In this document: in pieces, positions 1 to 11,943 of the stretch
Layout of the letters: each line of letters starts with the position of its first letter
Position numbering within the stretch: position 1 is the first letter of the stretch
NCBI GenBank assembly: GCA_961205875.1
Contig: OY540813.1
Span: 19,129,001-19,193,000 of the forward strand
Length of the DNA: 64,000 bases
Direction of reading: 5' to 3'
DNA from: Sialis fuliginosa
Taxonomy: Eukaryota; Arthropoda; Insecta; Megaloptera; Sialidae
Made by a program: the position numbers and the translations under genes
Notes under the pieces: generated by a model
The model's input: the letters and a program-made list of their open reading frames with translations, nothing else
The model's database searches: none
What the model was told of the DNA's origin: nothing

Positions 1-3000
1 CTATATTTAAAACTCAGATATGCTGTATTCAGAAGCGGACTGGAGAAAAGTATCAATGTTAAAATGAAGTTTAATGTAGTTAATTTATGTGTTAATATTA
101 TTAAGGTGAAAAAATAAAATAGTAAAAGTGGTGTGAATCACGGCCGTGGACTTTGTAAAGTAAGAGAGAGAGAGTATAAATTATGTTATTACTGATCACA
201 ATTTTCGTATTCTTATATACATAGTACCTTTGTATAGATTCTAGTATAACTAATAAATAGGTATATTCAAGATTGTAAAACTTGAATATATTTATTTTAG
301 TGTTTAGTTGTAGCTTGTTTTTGCAGTTCCAAAAATGAAAACTGCAGTTGTAGAAACTAATTTATGTATAGTTGAAAAATTGTAAGTAGAAAGAAAAATA
401 TAAAAAAGTGTAAATGTAAAGCAAAAAAATCACCATAATTTGTAAGAGAAAAATATACAAAGTGTACAGCAACAAAAGTGGTTCTTAAACTAGCCAAGTT
501 TAAATTAGTCAGTTTTTCTTATGAACGATTCATAACTGCCTCATCAGAGCTAGGTACATTTATAGTACTTAATTAGAAATATACAAAGTGTAGAGCAAAA
601 CAAAGATATTTGCAGTTGAAAAATTTTCTTAAAATAACCCCTGCTTGGTAAGATTTGAGATTATTTTTTTATAAAGCTATAAAAATACAAAATTTCTCGA
701 TTTTTTACTTTAAAAAAGTTATAGATACTTTATTCAAACATAATAATATCCAAACTCTGTTGTCTTCAATTAAAAAAAAAACATCCTCATAATAGCATAT
801 AGTAAGTGATGCACACCAGAAAACTCTCGGTATCGTGCGAATTTTTTTCTGAAAAATTAAACACACTAAATAAATAATAAAAAATAATTTTTTATAAAAA
901 AAAAATTAAAATTGAATACGTACTCAGTGAGTACTACTCACAATCAATCAATATTATTATTATTTACAAAACATGAACATATACAGTTGATCAATTCTCA
1001 TTTATTTATTTTAAGCCTACCACTGTACAGCAACGCAATAACCCGATGTGGCGCCATCGGCCCCGCATTTCTGAGATAATTCTCTCGTTGTACGATAGAC
1101 TGTTTTCTAGATGAGTTGTTATAAATAAGCCAACAGACGTTGATAAACTGCAAGTTTTGATTTGTAAAGAATGCGGTACGTAAGATGAATGATGTAAAAA
1201 TGAAACGGACTTGGAGAAATGTGCATGAAATGACCGTTTGATTTATATCGAATTAAATTGTATGGTGTAGTTTACAAAACGTCCATCCATCGTTGCAGTT
1301 CATGATATTTATAACTAGTATAAAGTACTGGCACCAGTTATGGCCGCTATAAGAGCAAGGTTTACTGTTTTTGTGTTTGACGGGCTTCTTTTTTGTAATT
1401 CTCAAGAACTGATGTTACTAATAAACTAATAAAATAAGTAACTCTTTATTTAATCTATTTAATTACCATAGTTCGCAAATATAGTTTTTTTTAAGTTATA
1501 GTCTTTTATTTCGTTTATATTTTTTCTCCAGTAATGGATAAAGTAAAACCAGTAATGAGCACGCAGTGATGGTCACTTGCTATATAATGATTACAAAATG
1601 ATAAATACTACGACATAAAACATGAAATGTGTGTGTCGTAATTTATGGATGGTCCCTAATTTTAGATTACGATACAATTGCAAAATGAAAGAAAATCTAA
1701 AATTTTGCATATTACGTCAAGTTTAGAGCAACCTTTTTCAAATCTAATTCCACAGTATGTATTGTATTAAAAATAGCATAATGATCATGAAAACTTTTTA
1801 AAATGTGTGGCGTGTTATGAAATATTAGGGTCTAGGCAAATTAAATATTCGGGGCCCCCCTTTTTTTGAAAATAAGAAAGATAAAAAATGTATAACAAAA
1901 TTAAAAAAAGAACACCCCCCGAATTTGTCAATATTCATTATTTAATTTAACAATTATAATAGATAAAAAAAATTTAATGCATAATTACAAAAAAAATATT
2001 CCCACCCATGATTTTTTCTGAGTGCGCCACTGATATTCAGTAACATTCATTCATGCAAAAGTTAGTTATATATTTTCTACAATAATTTTGACATTTAAAA
2101 GCTTACAAGAACATATAAAATCAATTTCTAGCAACATAGATTATTAACTAATATTTATACATCATTTTTACCAAACATGCAGGAAAAATACAAACGGTGT
2201 TCAAACGTTAAACATCAATAACAAATTTCATTACACTTCCTTGTCCATTCAATAAAATAAAAATGTATACACGAACGCATACATTAATACATTCTGAAGG
2301 TTGACTAACAATAAAAACATCCCTTTCAGGTCCTTTCCGCAGGATTCCTGGCGTAGCACGCGCCGCTGTAAATAATACCGTCAAATATAATGTTACACCA
2401 CTACCGCGAGCTAAAAGCATAGTCGTGTATGCGGCGTAAGTGAATTTGTGCGGGGGAGGAGTGCCAGACGGGGTTGAAGGCTACGAGGGTTGCACAGGGA
2501 GTTTATGTTGCTGCTGTAAAGACGCTTATCAAAGTTGTTCTGTTGGGGGTGAATGTGCAGACCGCCATCGTCGCCCAATCGAATATCTCATTTACTCCGG
2601 TTATTTTGATGATTTTGTTCGATGAGATTTTTTTGAATATTTATTATAGGTAGTTGTAGAGATTCTATAAATAATTCATTCAAAAGCCAAAACTATTTCT
2701 TCTAATTTATTGGTAAAACTTTAATGAAATGTTGAACTTATTGTTAGTTATATTAGCAAATACAAAAAAAACTTAATGGTTTTGGTACCACGAGTACCTT
2801 GCTTTATGTTTTTTAAACTATAATTCCATGTAGAATACATGGATTATATTGTATTGTTTCTTTTTTAAGCGTACTTGTTCACAAAGTCAGTTTTAGATTC
2901 AAGATTTGTTTTGTAATTGTATATTGTTGGTTTTAATCTAACATTGTTTTTAGGACATTTTATTAAAATGTAAATTTTTAGATGTAATCCATTTTTTTAT

Positions 3001-4890
3001 TTTTACTATATACCTACCTAAAAGGTCTTTATCTTGACTGATCCTTAAACATATTGCACTAGATAGTTTTTTTTTAATTCACAGCAACTTTTTGTTTTTG
3101 ATACCTCTGCATATTTCCGTCTAATCGTAAGAATCAGTAGCTACTGATTATAGTACTAGCAATATACCTAGTACCTACCTATGTAATTATTATTGACATA
3201 CATATTTTATGTAGTTACCGTAAGGTGGGGTTATTATGCACTAGTTTTTCAGATTTTATTTGCATTGTAAGTATTATTTAGAGCACTCCAAAAAATGTTG
3301 ACCAATATTTTTTTGTTCTCCAGTATTTATATTGTAGAATTTGAATTAAAAAAACTAACTTTACCCTAAATATAAATATAAATATAACGAAAAAATATTT
3401 GAGTTACTTACAAAAATTTACAATTTACTTTAGTATTATACATATTTAACAATAGATTTATTGAACACGTCAATTTAACGGGTTTGTATAAAAAATTTCA
3501 ATGGAAAGCAAAAATTCGCTAAATCTATTGTTAATAATAATTATATACATAAAACTAAACTCATCGTTCTAACTCGGGGATGCAATGAAACTATATGTTA
3601 TTTTTCATTACTGGAGGGTTAATTTAGCTGAGAATATCCTCCCAAATATATTTGGAAATGTTTAAATCATCCGACCATTTATTTCACTGCCTTTTCTATC
3701 AAACTATATTGTTTTGTCAAGAAACATTTCTCTTTGAAAATGACAATCTCCTGTAAGTATAATATTAAATAAACAATTTGAGATAAATAGAACTCTATTA
3801 AAATTGTCTAGTGCGAGTCGAATGTCGCGTACTAGTTCCTTGTACTGTATATTATGTCTATTCGAAAAGTATTGATTCCGAAAGTGTTTTTTTCTGATTG
3901 CGGTACGGAACACTAAAATAAGAAAATATAATTTTTAGGTAAGAAAAATGACCGAGAAAATCAATGTTATGGGTTATGTATCTTTTTCGATTTGTAGAGT
4001 AACATATTCAATCATATATGTTATTTACCTAAAATAGTTTCGTGTCATTATCATATCACCTATTCACTACATAGATATAAATGATGTTGTAGCTCCGGAT
4101 ATATCGACCATCAATCTCAGTGGCATCGAGTTAGACAAAGCGACGAGCTGAAGTGAGTCTGGGAACGGAACGCTACTGGCACAGATGTATGCGGATTCAT
4201 CTCTTGTGTAAAATGATATGATTTACAGTTGTGCTCGATTTTATAAATTATCCTACTCTACTCAACGTTACAGTGTTAGAACGTAATTGGTCAAAATTTA
4301 GAGGAGATACATTAATCAAGCCTCCAATCTGCGGTTTGAAACATTTCTTGCTACTTACTGCTTAAATGTGCTTATACCTATTTATTATAAAACTGAAAAA
4401 ATAAATTATTTGATTAAAATTATCATAAGGCAAAAGTAATATTTATGTAAGTATACAGAAAAGATATATGTTTCAGTTATACAAGTATATTATTAATAAG
4501 TACAATATTCTTTATTAAAGAAATCAAGTCAAATAATATACAGGGTTAATGAAAGGGAACATTCAAAAACCATGTTACGTTTTTTTCTTAAATTTTAGGA
4601 CTCCCTTTTCCACGTAACTCCTTGTGGACACTCCCCCCCCTGCCTAATGTTACGTAACACATTACTATATATATTTTACAATAATATGTTGGTATGGAAT
4701 ATAATTTATTGTTGGAATGTAATATAATATAAAATGTAATAAATATGGGTTCATCGTCAAGCAATGTTTTGTTTTTATTTGTATGAAAAAATGTTATATA
4801 ACATTTGAGTACCCTTATTTTCTCTAAAAAATTACCTGACTTATGGATTTAATTGTGTTACTATCAATTAGGTACCTATGCCAAAAAAAT
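1..4890. other. Upstream intergenic DNA, A+T-rich
   Basis: No convincing gene is seen. Short open frames are compatible with chance in A+T-rich DNA. A decayed repeat lies at about 1829-2037 (tracts of G and C runs, ending near 'gcgccactg'), resembling the ends of hAT-type MITEs. Two unique G+C-elevated islands stand out, at about 2330-2600 and 4085-4210. Their function is unknown; they could be regulatory or remnants of an unseen exon. Confidence 0.5.
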
Positions 4891-4897
4891 CTTGTTA

Positions 4898-5193
4898 TGT
4901 CCGGTATTATAAAGAAATTGTATGCAAATTTGCTTTCAGCTAACGCTATCTGCTAGGAGTCAAATTGGTATGAAATTGCTCAATATTTTAAAGCAGTGGT
5001 AATATTTGTATAGTAATGTAAATGCTATGCATTTTATGAGGTACATTTGGCAGCATTTCACTGATTTCTACTTAATACGCATGCGTTAAAGTCATCAGTG
5101 AGTGTGCTGTCATTTATATTTGATACCTAGCAGATAGCGTTAGCTGGAGCAAATTTGCATTTGCACTCAGGCAAATTCTTTATAATACGGGTA
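4898..5193. mobile_element. PIF/Harbinger-like MITE, family A copy 1
   Basis: This non-autonomous element of about 296 bp has inverted repeats. The outer end reads tgtccggtattataaa at the left and ttctttataatacggg at the right. Inner arms cagctaacgctatctgcta (left) and tagcagatagcgttagctg (right) are exact complements. TTA precedes the left end, as in the related family B elements, and the 3-bp TTA target duplication suggests PIF/Harbinger. The right end is slightly decayed. Other copies are at 49441-49735 and, as a half copy, at about 40715-40839. Confidence 0.75.
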
Positions 5194-5689
5194 TAAGCGA
5201 GTTCAATGGGAAATTCAAACGCAGTAACGTTTTTAGGCAGCCTTCTTCCATGAACTTATAGCTATGACGTCATAAAAACTTTTTTTTAATGATGAGATAG
5301 GTCATATTTGGTTTTGTTGCAAATAGAATTTAAAAAAAACAGTAAATAAATTCTTAATTACTGAAAAATAATTTAAAAAATTTATTAGCTAATAATCGGT
5401 AAAATAAGACGATTACTTTTTTTCAAATACACCACTATATATGCTATTTTTATGTTACAGTAAAGAGTAAAAATTTATATTTATTGACGTCCTAACTAAT
5501 TACAAAATATTTGTAATTCTTTTATATGTATAATTATATATATGTAGGTATTTACAATATGTTTTCATATTCTCTCTTCAAAATCACAAAATCAATCACA
5601 ATTTTTAAAATAACAAATAAATTAACATCAACTTACTTTTCAAATAAAACAGATGTATTTGTAGTATACAATTGAATTATAAATTAATT

Positions 5690-5935
5690 ACCCACAGCTT
5701 ACGTTTGATCGCCACGTGTCAATAGATTAAGTTTATCCGTTCGCGTCCATAGACTAAATGTTGTAATCCAGTGGCTCCGTTCTGTCGTGTTTAAGATTCA
5801 CCGCTTTTACATTTCTTCAAACAGTCTTTTGTTTCAATATTTATTAAAACAATAACACACATGTCACGTACAGTTTTGTGCTGCCCCTGTTTAAATTTCG
5901 GCGGCGTCTCGGAATCGACAAACGTCTCAGTAAGT
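5690..5935. promoter_or_regulatory. Unique G+C-elevated island with possible mini-exon
   Basis: This is a non-repetitive segment 19.5 kb upstream of exon 1, with a CACGTG E-box at about 5713 and CpG-containing DNA towards its right edge. Within it ATG 5861 opens 23 codons (MSRTVLCC...) running straight into a consensus donor, gtctca|gtaagt, at 5929/5930. That could be a short first coding exon, a non-coding leader exon, or chance. It would end in phase 0, so it could not splice in frame to the Islet LIM1 exon. No homology is recognised. Confidence 0.3.
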
Positions 5936-7329
5936 CTGTTAAACTATACCCACACTTTAATTAACTCCTTTTTACTAATTATTATTTCAATTTATCATAA
6001 AAACCATAAGCTTAATCAACAGTAATATATAAATCTGTAGGTTCTGTCTGTAGTTCATAAAAATTATTTATAGATCACTTAAGTAATTTCAAATGTCGCT
6101 TGAAAGAACGTAAATTTTATACGTTAAATAAAAATAAACAAGGGGGTTCAACTTAGCGGTTTTCGTATGAGATGTTGATATAGGCAGGCGCTAATGGGTA
6201 TGAGTATGGAGCCAGTACAAATAAACCTGCATCACACAGAAGCCGGTCGGTACTACTCTACTTTATCGACAAGAGTTTTTCAACAAATAAGAATCTCTAT
6301 TAGACAAGTAATATTTTCTCACTACCTACATAGAAAGAAATATTCACTTGCCTTAGGTGGAAATACTAGATCAATGAAGATGTATTTAAAATTCATTAAA
6401 ACCATATTTTAAATTTGACTTTAAGCTTCAAGTCATTATTTTGATGTTTCCAAAACGTAAATATTATATTTGAAGTAAATTCTCGAATAAACATTAATTA
6501 AATTTTTATAAGAAGAAAAACAAGCAATGTCTTCCTTTTTCAGTGTAAATTTTCATGGATATTTTATAGGTAGGAAGTACTAGGAAGGTAGCTTATATTT
6601 TCAAGGGAAGTATTTATAAATTCCAGCATGAAATTAATATAATGATGAGCATTTATGTTGCATTTGAATGAAAATTCAAATTTTTTCAGTTCTAAAAAAT
6701 ATTATATCCTATTTTTTAATTAAGAATAGTATATTATTTCTAATATAATAAATTCAAAAATTTCACTTAATAATTAATTTAAAATACATGTATAAACTGG
6801 CAACTTTACAATAGTATACCGTACAACAATCCTGTTGAGAAAACTACTTTGTCCAACATGAACTACAAACTAACTGACCAAGCAAGAATAATAATCCGTC
6901 GAGATAAGATTAAAAACTATTTTAGTATTCGGTGAAATCGTTCATATTCATATAACTATCTACATGATCTTTAAAAATCATGAATGATCACTCTTTTACC
7001 CCAATTTTCACCAAAGTTTATTATTTCTAACAGCTAATCTCCAAATGGGCCAATCAATGTCCAGTATTTGCTATTTTATTGATTGGTACAAAGAGACTGG
7101 TAACATAGATTGGTGTAATTGAACATTAATCTTTTTACCTGAATGCGATAATACAATCAACGTATTTTGGGTCATCAGTTGTCACGTGTTACCGAATTCT
7201 AAATAAAAAAGTGTCATTACACATCATTTTGAAATATTAATATACTCGTATATAAATCCCGCAATATTTGCTTCGAATGTTGGTTAAGCCACCCCTGATG
7301 TATGCTGATGCATCTACAACAAACACATC
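5936..7329. other. Intergenic DNA without recognised features
   Basis: A+T-rich sequence with no recognisable gene or complete transposon. A 72-codon open frame at 6194-6412 has no recognisable domain and is not called as a gene. Confidence 0.5.
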
Positions 7330-7600
7330 ATAAACAAGAGAACAAAAGCCAGTGTCACAACTCCCTCGGCGTATGTTTACCTTTGTACGCTGCAACTGGA
7401 CGCTTAGAACAATATTGACCGATCCCAACCCGTGCAAACATCGCCAACATATAGACTGTCCGCCTTGTATTGATCAAAGTCGTCTGTGGTTGTGCTCTTT
7501 TGTCATATCCCGAACTGCTAATTGTGTGTGTGTTTGTAATTATATATGTACGTATCAGTTTAAACGCATAATGGGTTTCGATATGTATATAATATGTATG
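7330..7600. promoter_or_regulatory. Candidate distal enhancer (unique island)
   Basis: A G+C-elevated, non-repetitive island carries a cluster of known factor sites: a forkhead site tgtttac (7374-7380), a TCF/LEF-type tgatcaaag (7471-7479), a Runt-type tgtggt (about 7485-7490) and a homeodomain core ctaattg (about 7518). It lies about 18 kb upstream of the Islet promoter. The motifs are short and each may occur by chance. The call rests on their clustering in an island unlike its surroundings. Confidence 0.35.
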
Positions 7601-9077
7601 GGCTTTTAGAAGTACCTAGAGTACTCTATTTCGGCGTGCTATCAAATATCTGAGAGACATACAAAGGCACAAAAATCATCACGAGTATATATGCCAGGCG
7701 AAAGTAAAGTCTGGTCCAAATTATATGACAACTCATTATGGTTTATAAAAAAATTTGGTATAAACATCTTAAACTTTATTTTCTTTGAAGATTTTTACCA
7801 AGAATATAATTTGGTGAAGTCTTTTGGTCGTGAGATCAATCGAAAGTTAATTTTTGTCAAAATACACTTTTACACTTGACCTTAGTAGGGTTGCGAGCTC
7901 AACCGTTATATAGGGTAAAAAATAAAAAGATTTTTTTTCAATATTTAATTTTAAATTAAAGCGAATTCCGCTGCCGCAGCGGCTGCGTTTTTTCCGTGCT
8001 CCAGCCGCTGCAAATATTCGCGTTGCTCTGTGGGAGCCTTTAATTAAAATTGATATAGTTCAGTATTAAATAAGTAGTAAAATCAGATTAAAATGATATA
8101 ACAAAAGAAACAAACGTATCAATATTTATATTTTCATCCGTTTTAAATCATTTGGCTAGTTTGCTTGATAGATACATAGACAGACATATTTATAAAAGTC
8201 TTTTCGGATTGTAAGGATCTTAAAATGCAAAGATTCATAAAATTTTAACAATGCCACTCTTCGACCAAGACCGATACTTTTTTATCCTTAACGTGATGGA
8301 AAATAAAAATCCAATTATACTGACAATATTGAAAACTTTAAATTTAAATCTGTTTTCCGCAATTTTCAACAAATTCATTTTCGAATACAACAAAAATCAT
8401 ACATTTTCTTCTGTAGACTTTTGTGGCCGTTGTCCATAAGAACTATTGTATTGTATATCTTGACGTTTCGACTCTCATGTTTGAATCTTCTTCAGAAGAA
8501 GAAAGTCGATAGTCTGAAAAGTTACAAATCACACATTATTTGTTGAGTTTTCGTCCTAAAAGCATGTAAAAATAATATCTATAAAATAGTTTTAAAAACA
8601 TTTAGCTTCTCACCCTGTCAGGCATAACAGTCTATTGGGTATACTATTTATGTACCTATTTGCGTATAAAAAAAGATGTAATTTTCCCGGTCATTCTATT
8701 TTCTGTGTCGGATATTCAAAGCAGTAGGCCATGACATTTGTAGTGCATTGTAGTTATTATATGTAAAACATAAACTACACGTCTAATCTATTTCTGTGAC
8801 AACAGAAATCACTTTAATTTCTTGTAAGGTTGTGAATGCTACTTGCCTATTTTAATGAGACATGATTTTACACACCAGTGCGTTTGTATGTATGTGTGTG
8901 TATGTATGAGTATGGGATTGATAACGCATGAACTAGCGATGGGATCTGTTATTTAACAAACAAAAAATACAGTTAATACAGTGTGTATTGAATTATAATA
9001 CAATGAGAAAGCATTATAATCAAAATTAGTAGAAATATCTTATACTACGGAATTTTATTATAACATATTGTGCGACT
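7601..9077. other. Intergenic A+T-rich DNA
   Basis: No gene is recognised. A short run of ctgccgcagcggctgcg at about 7971-7987 is a local G+C-rich palindrome. A hammerhead-like motif near 8460-8500 is listed separately. A (tg/ta) simple repeat lies around 8885-8910. Confidence 0.5.
8459..8503 (-). ncRNA. Hammerhead-like ribozyme relic (Penelope type)
   Basis: On the minus strand the conserved core CTGAAGA (fits CUGANGA; plus positions 8489-8495) is followed by a hairpin with a five-pair stem gattc/gagtc and then GAAACGTC (GAAAC at 8465-8469). This order is the hammerhead core as found in the long terminal repeats of Penelope-like retroelements. No reverse transcriptase is seen nearby, so it is a relic. 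Activity is not implied. Confidence 0.45.
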
Positions 9078-9325
9078 TAAAGGCCTTTGTACAGCACCCA
9101 ATCTGCAGGGCCGATTTGTAGAGAGTGGGGGTAAATTGAGTTCTGCTATAGTAAATAAAGTTTTTTTATATATGTATAATCGCCCCGACTTGCCTATACA
9201 CGACCCAGTCTGCTGGGACCCTATATATTGGATCTCAAATTGAGTGATGTATAAAGGCCTTAAGACAAAATTACAAATTGCCCCTGCAAATTGGATGTCA
9301 AATTGGGTGGTGTATACAGGCATTT
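9078..9325. repeat. Small foldback element with repeated inverted motif
   Basis: The motif gcctgtatacaccaccca and its complement occur about four times in alternating orientation: near 9080 and 9190 in one direction, near 9240 and 9305 in the other. Outer copies pair (gcctttgtacagcacccaat against attgggtggtgtatacaggc). This is the structure of a foldback MITE of about 250 bp. A 92-codon minus-strand open frame across it is a by-product of the repeat, not a gene. Confidence 0.5.
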
Positions 9326-11390
9326 ATATGTCATTATCTACAATATAATGGTTCTTATGATTAGAAAAATTAAAAATAATAAAATATAACCATAAATAAA
9401 CAATTACAATTCTGTAACCTAAGGTTAATTTAAAAGAAATTTTATTGAATATAAATGTAACTCGAAAAACTTAAAAAATATATATCAACACGCTTTTTAA
9501 AGAGATCAATAGGTTTCATAGAAAACCCATCTTCAACATAAAAATAAATAGCAATGATAATAAGTGCAACTTTTTACAAACAATTAGTGTATACTAATAT
9601 ATAATATATACTGTATAGTAATAGTGTTTGTATTTTCTTGACATGATTTCTCGAGAAAATAATTTTAATTAAAAATAAAATTTAAAATTTTTCGAGATTT
9701 TATCTGAGAAATAATTTATATAATTTATTTATAAAATATTTGACTTACAATAGTAGATAAATATAGCTAAAATAAACAAAAATATTAGTATAAATAGAAA
9801 TATATATACTTAAAAAGTACATTTATAATTTATAAGTGTAGGTACAAAAATTTCTCTTACCATACTCATTGAAAATGCTTTAATTTCACAATAAATGCAA
9901 TAGGTAATTTAATTGAAGATAATCTATGCATCGTATATATAATAAATTAAAGAAATGTTATGAGCATCCATGTAAAAATATGAAATAAAAAAAAAAAATT
10001 CAATTACCACCATTCTTCAGTTTCGGCGCTTGCATTGGAATTACGTCTATTTAGCAACATGGTGCTACTGCCTGATTGGCTTCCAACTTTATTTTTTTAC
10101 TGTGAGCTTGTTTGTGCAGCTAAAAGTTACTTTCTACATGTAGTGCCGGAATTTTTATTCAAACTTTACTGTTTTTTAGTAATCGCCTCTAATTCTTTCT
10201 ATGATATAAATTTTTTTGCTTAAATTATGCAGCTCTATACTTTCGTTAAGATAACCCCTGTTATAGCATGCATCTTACATTGGGGTTTGATTTGATTTGT
10301 AAATAAATGTATATATACCTATAAAAACAAACTTGTTTGTTTAAACGTCAAAAATTTATTTAAGAAAAGGTAATCGCAAGCTTTCGATTCACAGAATCAT
10401 CGTCATATATGGTATATTTAACGTCACTACTATTATATTATATATATACCTATATATACATATGTATTAAATAAACCTAAACACGAAAAAAAGTTCTTCA
10501 TAATATCCCATTATCGTTTCCTTTTGTTTCTCGTTTTGATACTATATGAATTTTATAATAATACCGACAAAAAATGTATCCACGAAGTTTTTGTTTTAAG
10601 ACAACCATGTACACTATTCATATTATTATATCTGTAAGGCTAATAACCTAGCAAGGTTAAAAAGTTCAAAACGAAAAAAGATCTACTCGTTTTTAGCTAC
10701 TACTTTAACCTTTTCATGCATTACAATTAAAATATTGATGGATTCTTGAAGTATAAATAGACTTAACTTGTATTCAGGAATCATTAAAATACCGAACGTT
10801 TAAAATGAATACATATTTTGAATTTCAAATAACACATGCTTTATTGCAGCAGTCCCTAACTTGTATAATTGTAAATATTATAAAAATTGTTAGTTTAATT
10901 TTTAGTGATCACTAATTAACGATAATTTTAAAAATACTTAATAATATATGTCCCCTGCTACACAGGAAAACTTGTATAATAAAAATTATTATGCCAGAAT
11001 TGAATTTTTTATATTAAAATATATAAAAATGTCAAGTTTAACGTAGTTATTTTTCCAATATTATTTTTCAGGAAATATACATCTGGACATGTTCTAATCA
11101 CTGTTTAAATTTGGCACCTCATACATTTTCTGTGTACTTTTTCCTTTTTTTCCTGGGTTATCCCTACTGTCCTCAACTTAGCAGTAGGTATAGTAATTTT
11201 TCAGAAATTTTTATAGAAAAAATAAAAGACTATGAACGTTATTGAACATATTACTATTAATAAAGGTGTTAACAAATTGTATGGAAGTCTCCAATTATTA
11301 AAAACAATAATCTTTGATAAAAAATCCGGATGGAATCTATTTTACTCCAACTGAAAAGCATAATAATTTAATTGATAGAAATATTTAAAA
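9326..11390. other. Intergenic A+T-rich DNA
   Basis: Mostly very A+T-rich low-complexity DNA. A 62-codon open frame at 10035-10223 has slightly better codon variety than its surroundings but no recognisable domain. A hammerhead-like motif lies at about 10370-10410. Nothing else is supported. Confidence 0.5.
10371..10410 (-). ncRNA. Weak hammerhead-like motif
   Basis: On the minus strand CGATGA (plus 10397-10402) is followed by a short hairpin ttc-tgt-gaa and by tcGAAAGC (GAAA at 10382-10385). The first core base differs from the hammerhead consensus CUGANGA, so this is a weaker match than the motifs at 8459, 22970 and 26045. It may be a decayed relative. Confidence 0.25.
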
Positions 11391-11943
11391 TGAGTACGTT
11401 TACACAGCGCTGCTATTCCAGTTTTACTGTAACCGATGTAGTTAAATGGTTTTAAGCGGTGCTATTTATATATACAAAGAATAAGTAACGCCAACTGGAA
11501 GTATAATTCCGATTTGAAGTACGCTATAAGTTTGATAGCGTACCAGCAAGATATACCAAAAATACTTCATCTCCTCTACGTCCCATACGAATCATTATTT
11601 TCCATCTCTTCGTCTCAGGTGTTTTAACCTTGTTTTAACTGACGATGCTTTTTCAAATGTTAATGCGAAGTGCATTACGATGAAATCTATATAATCTGTA
11701 GATACTTCTATATTTTTTGGAGTTGACTAAATAGTTATAACTATGTCCGTGCAGTTTTCACACGTCTTTATTCCGTCTCTATTCCGGTTTATTTATGTTA
11801 TGCCTCTAGGTCAAGAGGAATAGAATAACTAAACCTGATTAGTTAAGTCGTATGTAATGTGCCATCTACACGCATTTTTAAACCCGGTTTTACTACACCG
11901 GTTACAGTAAAACCGGAATAACAGCACTGTGTAAACGTACTCA
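11391..11943. mobile_element. Long-TIR non-autonomous DNA transposon, family E
   Basis: The element is about 553 bp with inverted ends: tgagtacgtttacacagcg at the left and cactgtgtaaacgtactca at the right. The similarity continues inward (ccagttttactgtaaccg against cggttacagtaaaaccgg). No coding capacity is seen. An inverted half copy lies at about 59360-59555. The superfamily is not determined because no clear target duplication is visible. Confidence 0.75.

Noticed and set aside
4110-4165. Mini-exon between 'caatctcag' and 'gtgagt'
   Set aside because: About 40 bases only, no start codon or homology, and no partner exons. Chance splice-like words in a mixed-composition island.
9045-9323. 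92-codon minus-strand open frame
   Set aside because: It follows the inverted motifs of a foldback element; its repeated YTTQFDIQ/YITQFEIQ segments derive from the DNA repeat.
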